Below, piece after piece: positions 22,831 to 36,479 of a DNA stretch of 64,000 bases. The notes under the pieces were generated by a model. The model was not told the DNA's origin. It saw only the letters and a list, made by a program, of their open reading frames with translations, and ran no database searches. The stretch is from contig NC_092568.1 in NCBI RefSeq assembly GCF_037975245.1, positions 27,524,501 to 27,588,500 on the forward strand, read 5' to 3'. Every line of letters begins with the position of its first letter. Position 1 is the first letter of the stretch. The translations under genes were made by a program, and so were the position numbers. Source of the stretch: Apostichopus japonicus (taxonomy: Eukaryota; Echinodermata; Holothuroidea; Aspidochirotida; Stichopodidae).

Positions 22831-24350
22831 GGCTTGGCGCACTGTACGAGCTGATGAGCGAGACTCTCTTTTGCATCGGTGGTTCGAGTTCCCGGTGATG
22901 ACGTCTTTTGCCGATCTTTTACAGCGAGTGCCTACACGGGGAGCTGTAAGTATAAGTTAATCCACCTAATATCTCAGTCCATACAGTGGCGCGATGGCTT
23001 GGCGCACTGTGCGAGCTGATGATCGAGACTCTCTTTTGCATCCGTGGTTCGAACCCCGGGTGATGACGTGTTTTGCCGATCTTTTACAGCGAGTGCCTAC
23101 ACGGGGAGCTGTAAGTATTAGTTAATCCACCTAATATCTCAGTCCATACAGTGGCGCGATGGCTTGGCGCACTGTACGAGCTGATGAGCGAGGCTCTCTT
23201 TTGCATCGGTGGTTCGAGTCCCGGGTGATGACGTCTTTTGCCGATCTTTTACAGCGAGTGCCTACACGGGGAGCTGTAAGTATTAGTTAATCCACCTAAT
23301 ATCTCAGTCCATACAATGGCGCGATGGCTTGGCGCACTGTGCGAGCTGATGATCGAGACTCTCTTTTGCATCCGTGGTTCGAACCCCGGGTGATGACGTC
23401 TTTTGCCGATCTTTTACAGCCTACACGGGGAGCTGTAAGTATTAGTTAATCCACCTAATAACTCAGTCCATACAGTGGCGCGATGGCTTGGCGCACTGTG
23501 CGAGCTGATGATCGAGACTCTCTTTTGCATCGGTGGTTCGAACCCCGGGTGATGACGTCTTTTGCCGATCTTTTACAGCAAGTGCCTACACGGGGAGCTG
23601 TAAGTATTAGTTAATCCACCTAATATCTCAGTCCATACAGTGGCGCGATGGCTTGGCGCACTGTACGAGCTGATGATCGAGACTCTCTTTTGCATCGGTG
23701 GTTCGAACCCCGGGTGATGACGTCTTTTGCCGATCTTTTACAGCCTACACGGGGAGCTGTAAGTATTAGTTAATCCACCTAATAACTCAGTCCATACAGT
23801 GGCGCGATGGCTTGGCGCACTGTGCGAGCTGATGATCGAGACTCTCTTTTGCATCGGTGGTTCGAACCCCGGGTGATGACGTCTTTTGCCGATCTTTTAC
23901 AGCAAGTGCCTACACGGGGAGCTGTAAGTATTAGTTAATCCACCTAATATCTCAGTCCATACAGTGGCGCGATGGCTTGGCGCACTGTGCGAGCTGATGA
24001 TCGAGACTCTCTTTTGCATCCGTGGTTCGAACCCCGGGTGATGACGTGTTTTGCCGATCTTTTACAGCGAGTGCCTACACGGGGAGCTGTAAGTATTAGT
24101 TAATCCACCTAATATCTCAGTCCATACAGTGGCGCGATGGCTTGGCGCACTGTACGAGCTGATGAGCGAGGCTCTCTTTTGCATCGGTGGTTCGAGTCCC
24201 CGGTGATGACGTCTTTTGCCGATCTTTTACAGCGAGTGCCTACACGGGGAGCTGTAAGTATTAGTTAATCCACCTAATATCTCAGTCCATACAGTGGCGC
24301 GATGGCTTGGCGCACTGTGCGAGCTGATGATCGAGACTCTCTTTTGCATC
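21063..24350 (+). repeat. 20-monomer tandem duplication D3, unit 1
   Basis: ATCCAGCTAA + GTGGCACGATGG (21,145), GACGTGTTTTG (near 21,581), TTCTGGTCC (22,060), AGTATAAGTT (22,951), ATACAATGGC (23,311) and two ACAGCCTACAC 6-bp-deletion monomers (23,417 and 23,742) all recur 3,288 bp later. This equals 20 x 165 minus the two 6-bp deletions. Confidence 0.92.
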
Positions 24351-27300
24351 GGTGGTTCGAACCCCGGGTGATGACGTCTTTTGCCGATCTTTTACAGCAA
24401 GTGCCTACACGGGGAGCTGTAAGTATTAGTTAATCCAGCTAATATCTCAGTCCATACAGTGGCACGATGGCTTGGCGCACTGTGCGAGCTGATGATCGAG
24501 ACTCTCTTTTGCATCCGTGGTTCGAACCCCGGGTGATGACGTCTTTTGCCGATCTTTTACAGCAAGTGCCTACACGGGGAGCTGTAAGTATTAGTTAATC
24601 CACCTAATATCTCAGTCCATACAGTGGCGCGATGGCTTGGCGCACTGTGCGAGCTGATGATCGAGACTCTCTTTTGCATCGGTGGTTCGAACCCCGGGTG
24701 ATGACGTCTTTTGCCGATCTTTTACAGCGAGTGCCTACACGGGGAGCTGTAAGTATTAGTTAATCCACCTAATATCTCAGTCCATACAGTGGCGCGATGG
24801 CTTGGCGCACTGTGCGAGCTGATGATCGAGACTCTCTTTTGCATCGGTGGTTCGAACCCCGGGTGATGACGTGTTTTGCCGATCTTTTACAGCGAGTGCC
24901 TACACGGGGAGCTGTAAGTATTAGTTAATCCACCTAATATCTCAGTCCATACAGTGGCGCGATGGCTTGGCGCACTGTACGAGCTGATGAGCGAGGCTCT
25001 CTTTTGCATCGGTGGTTCGAGTCCCCGGTGATGACGTCTTTTGCCGATCTTTTACAGCGAGTGCCTACACGGGGAGCTGTAAGTATTAGTTAATCCACCT
25101 AATATCTCAGTCCATACAGTGGCGCGATGGCTTGGCGCACTGTACGAGCTGATGAGCGAGGCTCTCTTTTGCATCGGTGGTTCGAGTCCCCGGTGATGAC
25201 GTCTTTTGCCGATCTTTTACAGCGAGTGCCTACACGGGGAGCTGTAAGTATTAGTTAATCCACCTAATATCTCAGTCCATACAGTGGCGCGATGGCTTGG
25301 CGCACTGTACGAGCTGATGAGCGAGGCTCTCTTTTGCATCGGTGGTTCTGGTCCCCGGTGATGACGTCTTTTGCCGATCTTTTACAGCGAGTGCCTACAC
25401 GGGGAGCTGTAAGTATTAGTTAATCCACCTAATATCTCAGTCCATACAGTGGCGCGATGGCTTGGCGCACTGTACGAGCTGATGAGCGAGGCTCTCTTTT
25501 GCATCGGTGGTTCGAGTCCCCGGTGATGACGTCTTTTGCCGATCTTTTACAGCGAGTGCCTACACGGGGAGCTGTAAGTATTAGTTAATCCACCTAATAT
25601 CTCAGTCCATACAATGGCGCGATGGCTTGGCGCACTGTGCGAGCTGATGATCGAGACTCTCTTTTGCATCCGTGGTTCGAACCCCGGGTGATGACGTCTT
25701 TTGCCGATCTTTTACAGCGAGTGCCTACACGGGGAGCTGTAAGTATTAGTTAATCCACCTAATATCTCAGTCCATACAGTGGCGCGATGGCTTGGCGCAC
25801 TGTGCGAGCTGATGATCGAGACTCTCTTTTGCATCCGTGGTTCGAACCCCGGGTGATGACGTCTTTTGCCGATCTTTTACAGCGAGTGCCTACACGGGGA
25901 GCTGTAAGTATTAGTTAATCCACCTAATATCTCAGTCCATACAGTGGCGCGATGGCTTGGCGCACTGTGCGAGCTGATGATCGAGACTCTCTTTTGCATC
26001 CGTGGTTCGAACCCCGGGTGATGACGTCTTTTGCCGATCTTTTACAGCAAGTGCCTACACGGGGAGCTGTAAGTATTAGTTAATCCACCTAATATCTCAG
26101 TCCATACAGTGGCGCGATGGCTTGGCGCACTGTACGAGCTGATGAGCGAGACTCTCTTTTGCATCGGTGGTTCGAGTTCCCGGTGATGACGTCTTTTGCC
26201 GATCTTTTACAGCGAGTGCCTACACGGGGAGCTGTAAGTATAAGTTAATCCACCTAATATCTCAGTCCATACAGTGGCGCGATGGCTTGGCGCACTGTGC
26301 GAGCTGATGATCGAGACTCTCTTTTGCATCCGTGGTTCGAACCCCGGGTGATGACGTGTTTTGCCGATCTTTTACAGCGAGTGCCTACACGGGGAGCTGT
26401 AAGTATTAGTTAATCCACCTAATATCTCAGTCCATACAGTGGCGCGATGGCTTGGCGCACTGTACGAGCTGATGAGCGAGGCTCTCTTTTGCATCGGTGG
26501 TTCGAGTCCCGGGTGATGACGTCTTTTGCCGATCTTTTACAGCGAGTGCCTACACGGGGAGCTGTAAGTATTAGTTAATCCACCTAATATCTCAGTCCAT
26601 ACAATGGCGCGATGGCTTGGCGCACTGTGCGAGCTGATGATCGAGACTCTCTTTTGCATCCGTGGTTCGAACCCCGGGTGATGACGTCTTTTGCCGATCT
26701 TTTACAGCCTACACGGGGAGCTGTAAGTATTAGTTAATCCACCTAATAACTCAGTCCATACAGTGGCGCGATGGCTTGGCGCACTGTGCGAGCTGATGAT
26801 CGAGACTCTCTTTTGCATCGGTGGTTCGAACCCCGGGTGATGACGTCTTTTGCCGATCTTTTACAGCAAGTGCCTACACGGGGAGCTGTAAGTATTAGTT
26901 AATCCACCTAATATCTCAGTCCATACAGTGGCGCGATGGCTTGGCGCACTGTACGAGCTGATGATCGAGACTCTCTTTTGCATCGGTGGTTCGAACCCCG
27001 GGTGATGACGTCTTTTGCCGATCTTTTACAGCCTACACGGGGAGCTGTAAGTATTAGTTAATCCACCTAATAACTCAGTCCATACAGTGGCGCGATGGCT
27101 TGGCGCACTGTGCGAGCTGATGATCGAGACTCTCTTTTGCATCGGTGGTTCGAACCCCGGGTGATGACGTCTTTTGCCGATCTTTTACAGCAAGTGCCTA
27201 CACGGGGAGCTGTAAGTATTAGTTAATCCACCTAATATCTCAGTCCATACAGTGGCGCGATGGCTTGGCGCACTGTGCGAGCTGATGATCGAGACTCTCT

Positions 27301-27638
27301 TTTGCATCCGTGGTTCGAACCCCGGGTGATGACGTGTTTTGCCGATCTTTTACAGCGAGTGCCTACACGGGGAGCTGTAAGTATTAGTTAATCCACCTAA
27401 TATCTCAGTCCATACAGTGGCGCGATGGCTTGGCGCACTGTACGAGCTGATGAGCGAGGCTCTCTTTTGCATCGGTGGTTCGAGTCCCCGGTGATGACGT
27501 CTTTTGCCGATCTTTTACAGCGAGTGCCTACACGGGGAGCTGTAAGTATTAGTTAATCCACCTAATATCTCAGTCCATACAGTGGCGCGATGGCTTGGCG
27601 CACTGTGCGAGCTGATGATCGAGACTCTCTTTTGCATC
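24351..27638 (+). repeat. 20-monomer tandem duplication D3, unit 2
   Basis: This is the second unit of the 3,288-bp direct repeat. Marks: ATCCAGCTAA at 24,433, TTCTGGTCC at 25,348, GAGTTCCCGG near 26,172, AGTATAAGTT near 26,239, ATACAATGGC near 26,601 and ACAGCCTACAC near 26,704 and 27,029. I found no difference from unit 1 at the diagnostic sites compared. Confidence 0.92.
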
Positions 27639-28755
27639 CGTGGTTCGAACCCCGGGTAATGACGTCTTTTGCCGATCTTTTACAGCGAGTGCCTACACGG
27701 GGAGCTGTAAGTATTAGTTAATCCACCTAATATCTCAGTCCATACAGTGGCGCGATGGCTTGGCGCACTGTGCGAGCTGATGATCGAGACTCTCTTTTGC
27801 ATCGGTGGTTCGAACCCCGGGTGATGACGTCTTTTGCCGATCTTTTACAGCAAGTGCCTACACGGGGAGCTGTAAGTATTAGTTAATCCACCTAATATCT
27901 CAGTCCATACAGTGGCGCGATGGCTTGGCGCACTGTGCGAGCTGATGATCGAGACTCTCTTTTGCATCCTTGGTTCGAACCCCGGGTGATGACGTCTTTT
28001 GCCGATCTTTTACAGCAAGTGCCTACACGGGGAGCTGTAAGTATTAGTTAATCCACCTAATATCTCAGTCCATACAGTGGCGCGATGGCTTGGCGCACTG
28101 TGCGAGCTGATGATCGAGACTCTCTTTTGCATCCGTGGTTCGAACCCCGGGTGATGACGTCTTTTGCCGATCTTTTACAGCAAGTGCCTACACGGGGAGC
28201 TGTAAGTATTAGTTAATCCACCTAATATCTCAGTCCATACAGTGGCGCGATGGCTTGGCGCACTGTACGAGCTGATGAGCGAGGCTCTCTTTTGCATCGG
28301 TGGTTCGAGTCCCCGGTGATGACGTCTTTTGCCGATCTTTTACAGCGAGTGCCTACACGGGGAGCTGTAAGTATTAGTTAATCCACCTAATATCTCAGTC
28401 CATACAGTGGCGCGATGGCTTGGCGCACTGTGCGAGCTGATGATCGAGACTCTCTTTTGCATCCGTGGTTCGAACCCCGGGTGATGACGTCTTTTGCCGA
28501 TCTTTTACAGCGAGTGCCTACACGGGGAGCTGTAAGTATTAGTTAATCCACCTAATATCTCAGTCCATACAGTGGCGCGATGGCTTGGCGCACTGTGCGA
28601 GCTGATGATCGAGACTCTCTTTTGCATCCGTGGTTCGAACCCCGGGTGATGACGTCTTTTGCCGATCTTTTACAGCAAGTGCCTACACGGGGAGCTGTAA
28701 GTATTAGTTAATCCACCTAATATCTCAGTCCATACAGTGGCGCGATGGCTTGGCG
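26357..28755 (+). repeat. 16-monomer duplication D4, copy 1
   Basis: GAGTCCCGGG (26,504), two ACAGCCTACAC deletion monomers, CCGGGTAATG (near 27,654) and TCCTTGGTTC (near 27,967) recur at +2,628 (16 x 165 minus 12). Copy 1 overlaps unit 2 of D3, so the D4 event used already duplicated material. Confidence 0.88.
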
Positions 28756-28984
28756 CACTGTGCGAGCTGATGATCGAGACTCTCTTTTGCATCCGTGGTT
28801 CGAACCCCGGGTGATGACGTCTTTTGCCGATCTTTTACAGCAAGTGCCTACACGGGGAGCTGTAAGTATTAGTTAATCCACCTAATATCTCAGTCCATAC
28901 AGTGGCGCGATGGCTTGGCGCACTGTACGAGCTGATGAGCGAGACTCTCTTTTGCATCCGTGGTTCGAACCCCGGGTGATGACG

Positions 28985-31385
28985 TCTTTTGCCGATCTTT
29001 TACAGCGAGTGCCTACACGGGGAGCTGTAAGTATTAGTTAATCCACCTAATATCTCAGTCCATACAGTGGCGCGATGGCTTGGCGCACTGTACGAGCTGA
29101 TGCGCGAGGCTCTCTTTTGCATCGGTGGTTCGAGTCCCGGGTGATGACGTCTTTTGCCGATCTTTTACAGCGAGTGCCTACACGGGGAGCTGTAAGTATT
29201 AGTTAATCCACCTAATATCTCAGTCCATACAGTGGCGCGATGGCTTGGCGCACTGTGCGAGCTGATGATCGAGACTCTCTTTTGCATCCGTGGTTCGAAC
29301 CCCGGGTGATGACGTCTTTTGCCGATCTTTTACAGCCTACACGGGGAGCTGTAAGTATTAGTTAATCCACCTAATAACTCAGTCCATACAGTGGCGCGAT
29401 GGCTTGGCGCACTGTGCGAGCTGATGATCGAGACTCTCTTTTGCATCGGTGGTTCGAACCCCGGGTGATGACGTCTTTTGCCGATCTTTTACAGCAAGTG
29501 CCTACACGGGGAGCTGTAAGTATTAGTTAATCCACCTAATATCTCAGTCCATACAGTGGCGCGATGGCTTGGCGCACTGTACGAGCTGATGATCGAGACT
29601 CTCTTTTGCATCGGTGGTTCGAACCCCGGGTGATGACGTCTTTTGCCGATCTTTTACAGCCTACACGGGGAGCTGTAAGTATTAGTTAATCCACCTAATA
29701 ACTCAGTCCATACAGTGGCGCGATGGCTTGGCGCACTGTGCGAGCTGATGATCGAGACTCTCTTTTGCATCGGTGGTTCGAACCCCGGGTGATGACGTCT
29801 TTTGCCGATCTTTTACAGCAGGTGCCTACACGGGGAGCTGTAAGTATTAGTTAATCCACCTAATATCTCAGTCCATACAGTGGCGCGATGGCTTGGCGCA
29901 CTGTGCGAGCTGATGATCGAGACTCTCTTTTGCATCCGTGGTTCGAACCCCGGGTGATGACGTGTTTTGCCGATCTTTTACAGCGAGTGCCTACACGGGG
30001 AGCTGTAAGTATTAGTTAATCCACCTAATATCTCAGTCCATACAGTGGCGCGATGGCTTGGCGCACTGTACGAGCTGATGAGCGAGGCTCTCTTTTGCAT
30101 CGGTGGTTCGAGTCCCCGGTGATGACGTCTTTTGCCGATCTTTTACAGCGAGTGCCTACACGGGGAGCTGTAAGTATTAGTTAATCCACCTAATATCTCA
30201 GTCCATACAGTGGCGCGATGGCTTGGCGCACTGTGCGAGCTGATGATCGAGACTCTCTTTTGCATCCGTGGTTCGAACCCCGGGTAATGACGTCTTTTGC
30301 CGATCTTTTACAGCGAGTGCCTACACGGGGAGCTGTAAGTATTAGTTAATCCACCTAATATCTCAGTCCATACAGTGGCGCGATGGCTTGGCGCACTGTG
30401 CGAGCTGATGATCGAGACTCTCTTTTGCATCGGTGGTTCGAACCCCGGGTGATGACGTCTTTTGCCGATCTTTTACAGCAAGTGCCTACACGGGGAGCTG
30501 TAAGTATTAGTTAATCCACCTAATATCTCAGTCCATACAGTGGCGCGATGGCTTGGCGCACTGTGCGAGCTGATGATCGAGACTCTCTTTTGCATCCTTG
30601 GTTCGAACCCCGGGTGATGACGTCTTTTGCCGATCTTTTACAGCAAGTGCCTACACGGGGAGCTGTAAGTATTAGTTAATCCACCTAATATCTCAGTCCA
30701 TACAGTGGCGCGATGGCTTGGCGCACTGTGCGAGCTGATGATCGAGACTCTCTTTTGCATCCGTGGTTCGAACCCCGGGTGATGACGTCTTTTGCCGATC
30801 TTTTACAGCAAGTGCCTACACGGGGAGCTGTAAGTATTAGTTAATCCACCTAATATCTCAGTCCATACAGTGGCGCGATGGCTTGGCGCACTGTACGAGC
30901 GGATGAGCGAGGCTCTCTTTTGCATCGGTGGTTCGAGTCCCCGGTGATGACGTCTTTTGCCGATCTTTTACAGCGAGTGCCTACACGGGGAGCTGTAAGT
31001 ATTAGTTAATCCACCTAATATCTCAGTCCATACAGTGGCGCGATGGCTTGGCGCACTGTGCGAGCTGATGATCGAGACTCTCTTTTGCATCCGTGGTTCG
31101 AACCCCGGGTGATGACGTCTTTTGCCGATCTTTTACAGCGAGTGCCTACACGGGGAGCTGTAAGTATTAGTTAATCCACCTAATATCTCAGTCCATACAG
31201 TGGCGCGATGGCTTGGCGCACTGTGCGAGCTGATGATCGAGACTCTCTTTTGCATCCGTGGTTCGAACCCCGGGTGATGACGTCTTTTGCCGATCTTTTA
31301 CAGCAAGTGCCTACACGGGGAGCTGTAAGTATTAGTTAATCCACCTAATATCTCAGTCCATACAGTGGCGCGATGGCTTGGCGCA
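28985..31385 (+). repeat. 16-monomer duplication D4, copy 2
   Basis: Marks: GAGTCCCGGG at 29,132, ACAGCCTACAC near 29,332 and 29,655, CCGGGTAATG near 30,282 and TCCTTGG near 30,595. Private changes since duplication include GATGCGCGAGG (29,101), ACAGCAGGTG (near 29,818) and GCGGATGAGCG (near 30,899). Confidence 0.88.
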
Positions 31386-32295
31386 CTGTACGAGCTGATG
31401 AGCGAGACTCTCTTTTGCATCGGTGGTTCGAGTTCCCGGTGATGACGTCTTTTGCCGATCTTTTACAGCGAGTGCCTACACGGGGAGCTGTAAGTATAAG
31501 TTAATCCACCTAATATCTCAGTCCATACAGTGGCGCGATGGCTTGGCGCACTGTGCGAGCTGATGATCGAGACTCTCTTTTGCATCCGTGGTTCGAACCC
31601 CGGGTGATGACGTCTTTTGCCGATCTTTTACAGCGAGTGCCTACACGGGGAGCTGTAAGTATTAGTTAATCCACCTAATATCTCAGTCCATACAGTGGCG
31701 CGATGGCTTGGCGCACTGTACGAGCTGATGATCGAGACTCTCTTTTGCATCCGTGGTTCGAACCCCGGGTGATGACGTCTTTTGCCGATCTTTTACAGCG
31801 AGTGCCTACACGGGGAGCTGTAAGTATTAGTTAATCCACCTAATATCTCAGTCCATACAGTGGCGCGATGGCTTGGCGCACTGTGCGAGCTGATGATCGA
31901 GACACTCTTTTGCATCCGTGGTTCGAACCCCGGGTGATGACGTCTTTTGCCGATCTTTTACAGCAAGTGCCTACACGGGGAGCTGTAAGTATTAGTTAAT
32001 CCACCTAATATCTCAGTCCATACAGTGGCGCGATGGCTTGGCGCACTGTACGAGCTGATGAGCGAGGCTCTCTTTTGCATCGGTGGTTCGAGTCCCCGGT
32101 GATGACGTCTTTTGCCGATCTTTTACAGCGAGTGCCTACACGGGGAGCTGTAAGTATTAGTTAATCCACCTAATATCGCAGTCCATACAGTGGCGCGATG
32201 GCTTGGCACACTGTGCGAGCTGATGATCGAGACTCTCTTTTGCATCCGTGGTTCGAACCCCGGGTGATGACGTCTTTTGCCGATCTTTTACAGCA

Positions 32296-33000
32296 AGTGC
32301 CTACACGGGGAGCTGTAAGTATTAGTTAATCCACCTAATATCTCAGTCCATACAGTGGCGCGATGGCTTGGCGCACTGTACGAGCTGATGAGCGAGACTC
32401 TCTTTTGCATCGGTGGTTCGAGTCCCCGGTGATGACGTTTTTTGCCGATCTTTTACAGCGAGTGCCTACACGGGGAGCTGTAAGTATTAGTTAATACACC
32501 TAATATCTCAGTCCATACAGTGGCGCGATGGCTTGGCGCACTGTGCGAGCTGATGATCGAGACTCTCTTTTGCATCCGTGGTTCGAACCCCGGGTGATGA
32601 CGTCTTTTGCCGATCTTTTACAGCAAGTGCCTACACGGGGAGCTGTAAGTATTAGTTAATCCACCTAATATCTCAGTCCATACAGTGGCGCGATGGCTTG
32701 GCGCACTGTACGAGCTGATGAGCGAGGCTCTCTTTTGCATCGGTGGTTCGAGTCCCCGGTGATGACGTCTTTTGCCGATCTTTTACAGCGAGTGCCTACA
32801 CGGGGAGCTGTAAGTATTAGTTAATCCACCTAATATCTCAGTCCATACAGTGGCGCGATGGCTTGGCGCACTGTGCGAGCTGATGATCGAGACTCTCTTT
32901 TGCATCCGTGGTTCGAACCCCGGGTGATGACGTCTTTTGCCGATCTTTTACAGCGAGTGCCTACACGGGGAGCTGTAAGTATTAGTTAATCCACCTAATA
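32296..33000 (+). repeat. 4-monomer duplication, copy 1 (GACGTTTTTTGCC mark)
   Basis: A type B monomer with GACGTTTTTTGCC (near 32,436) sits in an A/B/A/B run that recurs at +660 (4 x 165). The change lengthens the T run after the B box from four to six T, a stronger Pol III stop in principle. TTAATACACC near 32,493 is private to this copy. Confidence 0.8.
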
Positions 33001-33660
33001 TCTCAGTCCATACAGTGGCGCGATGGCTTGGCGCACTGTACGAGCTGATGAGCGAGACTCTCTTTTGCATCGGTGGTTCGAGTCCCCGGTGATGACGTTT
33101 TTTGCCGATCTTTTACAGCGAGTGCCTACACGGGGAGCTGTAAGTATTAGTTAATCCACCTAATATCTCAGTCCATACAGTGGCGCGATGGCTTGGCGCA
33201 CTGTGCGAGCTGATGATCGAGACTCTCTTTTGCATCCGTGGTTCGAACCCCGGGTGATGACGTCTTTTGCCGATCTTTTACAGCAAGTGCCTACACGGGG
33301 AGCTGTAAGTATTAGTTAATCCACCTAATATCTCAGTCCATACAGTGGCGCGATGGCTTGGCGCACTGTACGAGCTGATGAGCGAGGCTCTCTTTTGCAT
33401 CGGTGGTTCGAGTCCCCGGTGATGACGTCTTTTGCCGATCTTTTACAGCGAGTGCCTACACGGGGAGCTGTAAGTATTAGTTAATCCACCTAATATCTCA
33501 GTCCATACAGTGGCGCGATGGCTTGGCGCACTGTGCGAGCTGATGATCGAGACTCTCTTTTGCATCCGTGGTTCGAACCCCGGGTGATGACGTCTTTTGC
33601 CGATCTTTTACAGCGAGTGCCTACACGGGGAGCTGTAAGTATTAGTTAATCCACCTAATA
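33001..33660 (+). repeat. 4-monomer duplication, copy 2
   Basis: This repeats the GACGTTTTTTGCC monomer at 33,096. Homology with copy 1 begins near 32,956, so the two copies overlap slightly at their border. It stops near 33,660, where TAATAACTCAG replaces TAATATCTCAG. Confidence 0.8.
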
Positions 33661-33661
33661 A

Positions 33662-34485
33662 CTCAGTCCATACAGTGGCGCGATGGCTTGGCGCACTGTG
33701 CGAGCTGATGATCGAGACTCTCTTTTGCATCCGTGGTTCGAACCCCGGGTGATGACGTCTTTTGCCGATCTTTTACAGCAAGTGCCTACACGGGGAGCTG
33801 TAAGTATTAGTTAATCCACCTATATATCTCAGTCCATACAGTGGCGCGATGGCTTGGCGCACTGTGCGAGCTGATGATCGAGACTCTCTTTTGCATCCGT
33901 GGTTCGAACCCCGGGTGATGACGTCTTTTCCGATCTTTTACAGCAAGTGCCTACACGGGGAGCTGTAAGTATTAGTTAATCCACCTAATATCTCAGTCCA
34001 TACAGTGGCGCGATGGCTTGGCGCACTGTGCGGGCTGATGATCGAGACTCTCTTTTGCATCCGTGGTTCGAACCCCGGGTGATGACGTCTTTTGCCGATC
34101 TTTTACAGCAAGTGCCTACACGGGGAGCTGTAAGTATTAGTTAATCCACCTAATATCCAGTCCATACAGTGGCGCGATGGCTTGGCGCACTGTGCGAGCT
34201 GATGATCGAGACTCTCTTTTGCATCCGTGGTTCGAACCCCGGGTGATGACGTCTTTTGCCGATCTTTTACAGCATGTGCCTACACGGGGAGCTGTAAGTA
34301 TTAGTTAATCCACTTAATATCTCAGTCCATACAGTGGCGCGATGGCTTGGCGCACTGTGCGAGCTGATGATCGAGACTCTCTTTTGCATCCGTGGTTCGA
34401 ACCCCGGGTGATGACGTCTTTTGCCGATCTTTTACAGCGAGTGCCTACACGGGGAGCTGTAAGTATTAGTTAATCCACCTAATAT
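33662..34485 (+). repeat. 5-monomer higher-order unit, copy 1
   Basis: Marks in order: CCTATATATCTC (+1 bp, 33,821), GTCTTTTCCGATC (-1 bp, about 33,923), GTGCGGGCTG (34,029), AATATCCAGTCC (-1 bp, near 34,151), ACAGCATGTG (near 34,270) and CCACTTAATATC (34,310). The unit is 824 bp, exactly 5 x 165 with the three indels. Confidence 0.92.
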
Positions 34486-35309
34486 CTCAGTCCATACAGT
34501 GGCGCGATGGCTTGGCGCACTGTGCGAGCTGATGATCGAGACTCTCTTTTGCATCCGTGGTTCGAACCCCGGGTGATGACGTCTTTTGCCGATCTTTTAC
34601 AGCAAGTGCCTACACGGGGAGCTGTAAGTATTAGTTAATCCACCTATATATCTCAGTCCATACAGTGGCGCGATGGCTTGGCGCACTGTGCGAGCTGATG
34701 ATCGAGACTCTCTTTTGCATCCGTGGTTCGAACCCCGGGTGATGACGTCTTTTCCGATCTTTTACAGCAAGTGCCTACACGGGGAGCTGTAAGTATTAGT
34801 TAATCCACCTAATATCTCAGTCCATACAGTGGCGCGATGGCTTGGCGCACTGTGCGGGCTGATGATCGAGACTCTCTTTTGCATCCGTGGTTCGAACCCC
34901 GGGTGATGACGTCTTTTGCCGATCTTTTACAGCAAGTGCCTACACGGGGAGCTGTAAGTATTAGTTAATCCACCTAATATCCAGTCCATACAGTGGCGCG
35001 ATGGCTTGGCGCACTGTGCGAGCTGATGATCGAGACTCTCTTTTGCATCCGTGGTTCGAACCCCGGGTGATGACGTCTTTTGCCGATCTTTTACAGCATG
35101 TGCCTACACGGGGAGCTGTAAGTATTAGTTAATCCACTTAATATCTCAGTCCATACAGTGGCGCGATGGCTTGGCGCACTGTGCGAGCTGATGATCGAGA
35201 CTCTCTTTTGCATCCGTGGTTCGAACCCCGGGTGATGACGTCTTTTGCCGATCTTTTACAGCGAGTGCCTACACGGGGAGCTGTAAGTATTAGTTAATCC
35301 ACCTAATAT
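34486..35309 (+). repeat. 5-monomer higher-order unit, copy 2
   Basis: The same six marks at +824 (TATATA at 34,645, CGGGCTG at 34,855, CACTTAAT at 35,135). This is a perfect tandem with copy 1 as far as compared. The core of this unit, without the TATATA monomer, is found six more times downstream. Confidence 0.92.
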
Positions 35310-35819
35310 CTCAGTCCATACAGTGGCGCGATGGCTTGGCGCACTGTGCGAGCTGATGATCGAGACTCTCTTTTGCATCCGTGGTTCGAACCCCGGGTGA
35401 TTACGTCTTTTGCCGATCTTTTACAGCAAGTGCCTACACGGGGAGCTGTAAGTATTAGTTAATCCACCTAATATCTCAGTCCATACAGTGGCGCGATGGC
35501 TTGGCGCACTGTGCGAGCTGATGATCGAGACTCTCTTTTGCATCCGTGGTTCGAACCCCGGGTGATGACGTCTTTTGCCGATCTTTTACAGCAAGTGCCT
35601 ACACGGGGAGCTGTAAGTATTAGTTAATCCACCTAATATCTCAGTCCATACAGTGGCGCGATGGCTTGGCGCACTGTGCGAGCTGATGATCGAGACTCTC
35701 TTTTGCATCCGTGGTTCGAACCCCGGGTGATGACGTCTTTTGCCGATCTTTTACAGCAAGTGCCTACACGGGGAGCTGTAAGTATTAGTTAATCCACCTA
35801 ATATCTCAGTCCATACAGT

Positions 35820-36479
35820 GGCGCGATGGCTTGGCGCACTGTACGAGCTGATGAGCGAGGCTCTCTTTTGCATCGGTGGTTCGAGTCCCCGGTGATGACG
35901 TCTTTTGCCGATCTTTTACATCGAGTGCCTACACGGGGAGCTGTAAGTATTAGTTATTCCACCTAATATCTCAGTCCATACAGTGGCGCGATGGCTTGGC
36001 GCACTGTGCGAGCTGATGATCGAGACTCTCTTTTGCATCCGTGGTTCGAACCCCGGGTGATGACGTCTTTTGCCGATCTTTTACAGCAAGTGCCTACACG
36101 GGGAGCTGTAAGTATTAGTTAATCCACCTAATATCTCAGTCCATACAGTGGCGCGATGGCTTGGCGCACTGTACGAGCTGATGAGCGAGGCTCTCTTTTG
36201 CATCGGTGGTTCGAGTCCCCGGTGATGACGTCTTTTGCCGATCTTTTACATCGAGTGCCTACACGGGGAGCTGTAAGTATTAGTTAATCCACCTAATATC
36301 TCAGTCCATACAGTGGCGCGATGGCTTGGCGCACTGTGCGAGCTGATGATCGAGACTCTCTTTTGCATCCGTGGTTCGAACCCCGGGTGATGACGTCTTT
36401 TGCCGATCTTTTACAGCAAGTGCCTACACGGGGAGCTGTAAGTATTAGTTAATCCACCTAACATCTCAGTCCATACAGT
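35820..36479 (+). repeat. A/B' 330-bp dimer run (first)
   Basis: B' at 35,820, A at 35,985, B' at 36,150 and A at 36,315 alternate strictly, giving a 330-bp higher-order period. A private TTATTCCACC occurs near 35,953. It is followed by a plain B monomer preceded by CTAACATCTC. Confidence 0.85.
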
